A DNA stretch of 32,102 bases, from NCBI GenBank assembly GCA_038257155.1, contig JBBSJP010000052.1, forward strand, positions 1 through 32,102. The letters are read 5' to 3'. A program made the translations under genes and the position numbers. The notes under the pieces are model-generated. The model was not told the DNA's origin and did no database searches. It saw only the letters and a list, made by a program, of their open reading frames with translations. This document shows positions 28,921-32,102 of the stretch, piece by piece (the stretch's first letter is position 1; the number at the start of each line of letters is the position of its first letter). Origin of the DNA: JANJTY01 sp038257155 (lineage in GTDB: Bacteria; Pseudomonadota; Gammaproteobacteria; Xanthomonadales; Xanthomonadaceae).

Positions 28921-29237
28921 GATCAAGAGCTGCAACGCAGAGGCGCAGAGGACGCAGAGACGCGCAGAGAAAAGCGAAGAGAAGACTGAAGAGTGGATCT
29001 GGCCAGTGCCAGGCTGGCGCGCACTTTCGATTCATCAATCCACCTCGGATGGGCGTTTCGCTCGTGGCTTTGCGGGTCCGCCCACTTGGCCCAACAACGG
29101 GGGCGGTCACCAGAATCGATCTTCGCCATACCCAGCACTGCCGCTCTTGTTCTTCCAACTCGTCCTTGCTCTTCTCTGCTTTGCTCTCCTCTGCGCGTCT
29201 CTGCGTCCTCTGCGCCTCTGCGTTGCTGCTCTTGATC
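28921..29237. repeat. 317-bp element bounded by 49-bp inverted repeats
   Basis: Positions 28921-28969 and 29189-29237 are inverted copies matching at 48 of 49 positions, and similarity continues more loosely for about 15-20 nt inward. Inside each arm the motif CGCAGAG recurs four times at 9-10 nt steps. The core (about 28970-29188) has no supported gene. Such CGCAGAG-rich inverted arms look like a non-autonomous mobile element or a long hairpin locus. It fills most of the 504-nt gap between the kinase gene and the molybdenum hydroxylase genes; the rest of that gap shows nothing clear apart from a short TCAAGA run at 28911-28926. Confidence 0.75.
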
Positions 29238-29325
29238 CTGCATTTGCAGTGCCGAGTTGGAAGGGGTGCGAACGGCGACTGGTCGGCGTAGCCTGTTGCC
29301 TCCAGCCAATCCAGGAATCCGGGCC

Positions 29326-29790
29326 ATGAAGCTGACCGTCAACGGCGCCGAGCGCGAGATCGACCTGCCGCCGGATACGCCCCTGCTCTGGGCGCTGCGT
29401 GATGGCCTGGGTTTGACCGGCACAAAATACGGCTGCGGCATGGCCCTGTGCGGGGCCTGCACGGTGCACCTGGATGGCCAGGCGGTGCGCAGTTGCGTGA
29501 CGCCGCTTTCGGCAGTCGAGGGCAAGGCGGTAACCACCATCGAAGGCCTGTCGGAGGATGCCTCGCACCCGGTGCAGCGCGCCTGGATCGAGGCCGACGT
29601 GGCGCAGTGCGGTTACTGCCAGTCGGGCCAGATCATGGGCGCGGTGGCGCTGCTGGCCAGCAATCCCGAACCCGATGAGGCGGCCGTCATCGCCGCCATG
29701 GACGGGCACCTGTGTCGCTGCGGCACCTATAGCCAGGTACGCGAAGCGGTGCAGCTGGCATCGCTGAAGCTGAAGGAGGCCAAGGCATGA
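29326..29790 (+). CDS. 2Fe-2S small subunit of an IorA-type molybdenum hydroxylase
   Basis: 154 residues, typical of the iron-sulfur subunit of isoquinoline 1-oxidoreductase-like enzymes. It passes electrons from the molybdenum subunit through two [2Fe-2S] clusters. The plant-type ferredoxin ligands are C37, C42, C45 and C57; the second cluster uses C95, C98, C130 and C132 (CGYCQSGQ and CRCG). The upstream extension to 29257 has no ferredoxin character; MKLTVNG at 29326 is the normal family start, with AGGA about 10 nt before it. No export signal is present, but it may be carried out with its Tat partner. Its TGA overlaps the ATG of the large subunit (ATGA). Confidence 0.93.
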   Translation: MKLTVNGAEREIDLPPDTPLLWALRDGLGLTGTKYGCGMALCGACTVHLDGQAVRSCVTPLSAVEGKAVTTIEGLSEDASHPVQRAWIEADVAQCGYCQSGQIMGAVALLASNPEPDEAAVIAAMDGHLCRCGTYSQVREAVQLASLKLKEAKA

Positions 29791-31937
29791 AGACGCCCGA
29801 GCTTTCGCGCCGTCGTTTCCTGCAGGGAACTGCCCTGTCCGCCGGTGGACTTATCCTGGCCTTGCACCTGCCTGGCCTGACGCCGCTGGCGCTGGCCGAG
29901 GAAGTCGCTGCCGGCGTGTTTCGTCCGAACGCCTTTGTGCAGTTGAGCGCCGAAGGCAAGGTCACGATTTTCGTCAGCCAGGCCGAGATGGGGCAGGGCG
30001 TGCTGACCTCGCTGCCCATGATCCTGGCCGACGAGATGGATCTGGATCTGGATCAGGTTGTCATCGAAAAGGTCGGTGCCGACGCGGCCTTCAACCACCC
30101 TTATTTTGGTACCCAGGTGACTGGCGGATCTACCTCGGTACGCGGCCTGTATGAGCCGCTGCGCAAGGCTGGCGCCGAGGCTCGACATTTGCTGATTGAA
30201 GCTGCGGCTGTGCGGCTGGAAGTACCGCGCGAATCCCTGCGCACCGAGGCCGGTTTCGTTATCCACGATGCCAGCGAGCGGCGCGTAGCCTATGGTGAAC
30301 TGGCCAATGCCGCTGCGGCACTGCCCAAGCCCGATGCCGCGCAGATCGTGCTGAAGACACCCGACCAGTTCCGCTACATCGGCCGCGACCGGCGCCGCAG
30401 CGAAGCGCCGGAGAAGGTCAGCGGCAAGGCGCAGTTCGGCATCGACGTGAACCTGCCGGAGATGCTGACCGCCGTGGTGGCGCGGCCGCCGGTGTTCGGC
30501 GCCACGCTGAAATCCTTTGATGCCGAAGCAGCGCTGAAGCTGCCTGGGGTACGCAAGGTGAAGGCAGTGCCGGAAGGCGTGGCGGTGATCGCGGCGCATT
30601 TCTGGGCCGCGAAGCAGGGCCGCGATGCGCTCAAGATCGAGTGGGAGCACGGAGCGCTGGCCGCGCTGGACAGCGAGGCGCAGGGCCGCGAGTACGCCGT
30701 GCTGGCGGCGACACCGGGCGCCATCGCCGCAGACAAGGGTGACGCCGCAGCACAATTGACTGATCGTGAGGATCTGCTGAGCTTCGAACTCGACGTGCCT
30801 TATCTGGCGCACGCCACGATGGAGCCACTTAACGCCACCGTGCATCACATCGGTGATCGCGCGGAAGTCTGGACCGGCACCCAGATGCAGGGCGTGGACC
30901 GCGCCCGCGCCGCCGCGATTCTTGGCCTGCCCGAAGACCGCGTCACACTGAACAACCTGCTGCTCGGCGGCGGCTTTGGTCGGCGCGCCAATCCGCACAG
31001 CGACTTCGTCGCCCTGGCGGCGAATGTGGCCAAGGACGAGGGCGTGCCGATCAGGACCGTCTGGACCCGCGAGGACGACATGCGCGGCGGCTATTACCGG
31101 CCGCGCGCCGTGCATCGCATCGCACTGCGCCTGGGCGAGGATGGCCTGCCGCTGGCCTGGCAGCAACGCGTGGTGGTGCAGTCGATCATGGCCGGCACCG
31201 CGTTTGCCGGTGCGGTGAAGGATGGTGTCGAGGGTGCCGCGGTCGAGGGTGCCAGCGACATGCCCTATGCCATCCCGAACCTGCGCGTCGAATGTCACCT
31301 GGCGTCGCCCGGCGTGCCGGTACTGTGGTGGCGCTCGGTCGGTCATACGCATACCGCGATGGCGGTCGAGCACATGATCGACATCGCCGCGCGCAAGGTC
31401 GGACGCGATCCGCTGGAGTATCGCCGTGCCATGCTGGCCGAGACACCGCGCTGGCTGGCAATACTCGATATCGTCGCGAGTCGTTCCGACTGGGGCAGCG
31501 CATTGCCGGAAGGACGCGCGCGCGGCCTGGCGATCCACGCCAGCTTCGGCAGCATCGTGGCGCAAGTCGCGGAAGTGTCGATCGAGAACGGACGTCCGCG
31601 TGTACATCGCGTGGTGGCGGCGGTCGACATGGGCCGTATCGTCAATCCGCGTCATGCCAAGACGCAGATCGAATCGGGCATCGTGTTTGGCCTGTCGGCC
31701 GCCCTGCATCAGGGCATCACATTCCGTGAGGGCCAGGTGCAGCAGAGCAACTTCCACGATTTTCCGCTGCTGCGGCAGAGCGAGATGCCCAAGGTCGAGG
31801 TGCATATCCTGGTCAGCGAGGAAGACCCCGGCGGCGCCGGCGAGCCCGGCACGCCGCCGATCGCACCGGCGGTAGCGAATGCGTTGCTTGTGCTTACCGG
31901 CAAGCCGGTCACTCGTTTACCTTTCGATCTGGCCTGA
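29787..31937 (+). CDS. molybdopterin large subunit of an IorB-type hydroxylase, Tat-exported
   Basis: 716 residues, full length for the IorB-like single-chain family. The N-terminus SRRRFLQGTALSAGGL is a twin-arginine signal, so the folded holoenzyme goes to the periplasm. Cofactor-binding motifs of the xanthine oxidase superfamily are present (SQAEMGQGVLTSLP, GGGFGRRA, PVLWWRSVGHTHTA, and GGAGEPGTPPIAPA with the catalytic Glu at 686). It hydroxylates an aldehyde or N-heterocycle next to a carbon; the actual substrate is not predictable. It is translationally coupled to the iron-sulfur subunit. The cytochrome c subunit and XdhC-like maturation factor that often accompany such pairs are not in the window; they could lie to the right. 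Confidence 0.93.
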   Translation: MKTPELSRRRFLQGTALSAGGLILALHLPGLTPLALAEEVAAGVFRPNAFVQLSAEGKVTIFVSQAEMGQGVLTSLPMILADEMDLDLDQVVIEKVGADAAFNHPYFGTQVTGGSTSVRGLYEPLRKAGAEARHLLIEAAAVRLEVPRESLRTEAGFVIHDASERRVAYGELANAAAALPKPDAAQIVLKTPDQFRYIGRDRRRSEAPEKVSGKAQFGIDVNLPEMLTAVVARPPVFGATLKSFDAEAALKLPGVRKVKAVPEGVAVIAAHFWAAKQGRDALKIEWEHGALAALDSEAQGREYAVLAATPGAIAADKGDAAAQLTDREDLLSFELDVPYLAHATMEPLNATVHHIGDRAEVWTGTQMQGVDRARAAAILGLPEDRVTLNNLLLGGGFGRRANPHSDFVALAANVAKDEGVPIRTVWTREDDMRGGYYRPRAVHRIALRLGEDGLPLAWQQRVVVQSIMAGTAFAGAVKDGVEGAAVEGASDMPYAIPNLRVECHLASPGVPVLWWRSVGHTHTAMAVEHMIDIAARKVGRDPLEYRRAMLAETPRWLAILDIVASRSDWGSALPEGRARGLAIHASFGSIVAQVAEVSIENGRPRVHRVVAAVDMGRIVNPRHAKTQIESGIVFGLSAALHQGITFREGQVQQSNFHDFPLLRQSEMPKVEVHILVSEEDPGGAGEPGTPPIAPAVANALLVLTGKPVTRLPFDLA

Positions 31938-32092
31938 CGCCTGGTCGCGTTTGGTGTGGTGCGGTGGGCCAAGGCCTGAAGTCTCCCCGGATATTCTCTA
32001 TCCCAAACAACGGGTTGCCGTGTACTCTTGTTGAAAACAGCGCGTGCACGACGGGTTTTTTCCTCGGGTTATCTAGACCATGAGGACCCGCC

Positions 32093-32102
32093 ATGCACGC
32101 AA
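32093..32102 (+). CDS. possible start of a gene cut by the right edge
   Basis: ATG at 32093 follows GAGG at 7-nt spacing and opens MHA before the window ends. An earlier in-frame or alternative ATG at 32080 is possible but has no SD. TTATCT at 32069-32074 may be a -10. Nothing can be said about the product. The 155 nt after the molybdenum subunit contain a T6 run after CGTGCACGACGGG, but no convincing terminator stem. Confidence 0.3.

Noticed and set aside
28921..29237. CRISPR array or tandem gene remnant in the CGCAGAG-rich arms
   Set aside because: The short steps are contiguous with no unique spacers, and the arms are inverted with respect to each other.
29727..31805. A 692-codon open frame on the minus strand
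   Set aside because: It is antisense to the molybdenum hydroxylase large subunit, rich in His, Arg and Gln, with no recognisable domain; a compositional shadow.
32040..32068. Intrinsic terminator ending in the T6 run at the right edge
   Set aside because: The preceding CGTGCACG palindrome leaves no room for a loop and no longer GC-rich stem is seen next to the T-run.

Overview
The window is about 32 kb of high-GC chromosomal DNA with densely packed, long genes and the look of a gammaproteobacterium of the Lysobacterales (Xanthomonadales). The clues are a methionine synthase encoded as two overlapping genes, a class II DAHP synthase, an exported protein ending in a DGFE-type tail, REP-like GTCGGCTC palindromes, and very large periplasmic-propeller sensor kinases. 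The family assignment is an inference; there is no rRNA, tRNA, phage, IS transposase or CRISPR array in the window.

Region 1 (1-5160, minus strand) is a methionine/SAM-cycle operon. A promoter and a 27-bp dyad precede an ArsR-type regulator fused to a SAM-dependent methyltransferase. This is followed 13 nt later by the homocysteine-binding half of MetH, and then, with an ATGA overlap, by the folate/cobalamin/reactivation half. The second half carries an in-frame insertion of about 55 residues made of an intergenic-type palindromic repeat. Downstream, the first codons of another minus-strand gene are preceded by an 88-nt leader that can fold so that its Shine-Dalgarno sequence is buried in a 12-bp helix.

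Region 2 (5200-14470) is a signalling island. A REC-DUF3369-degenerate GGDEF-EAL protein (predicted c-di-GMP phosphodiesterase) is followed after 10 nt by an 1108-residue periplasmic beta-propeller/Y_Y_Y sensor histidine kinase. A paralogous 1105-residue kinase is convergent to it.

Region 3 (14600-19660) holds housekeeping and miscellaneous genes: a DUF2235 alpha/beta-hydrolase (minus), then on the plus strand a zinc-ribbon methyltransferase, a small exported protein, DsbB, and a class II DAHP synthase.

Region 4 (19800-26600) holds a secreted parallel beta-helix protein, a 166-bp near-perfect palindromic element, and two translationally coupled exported amidohydrolase-family proteins. Of the three amidohydrolase modules, only one keeps the metal-binding HxH motif. 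A REP-like palindrome follows.

Region 5 (26617-32102) has a membrane Ser/Thr kinase whose C-terminal extracytoplasmic part is a Cache-like sensor (minus), a 317-bp element bounded by 49-bp inverted repeats, an IorA/IorB-type molybdenum hydroxylase pair (plus), and the start of a further gene at the right edge.

The best candidates for something undescribed are the structured leader at 31-118, the repeat domesticated inside metH, the 166-bp palindrome, and the PDE/twin-propeller-kinase island. None of these can be declared novel from sequence alone.
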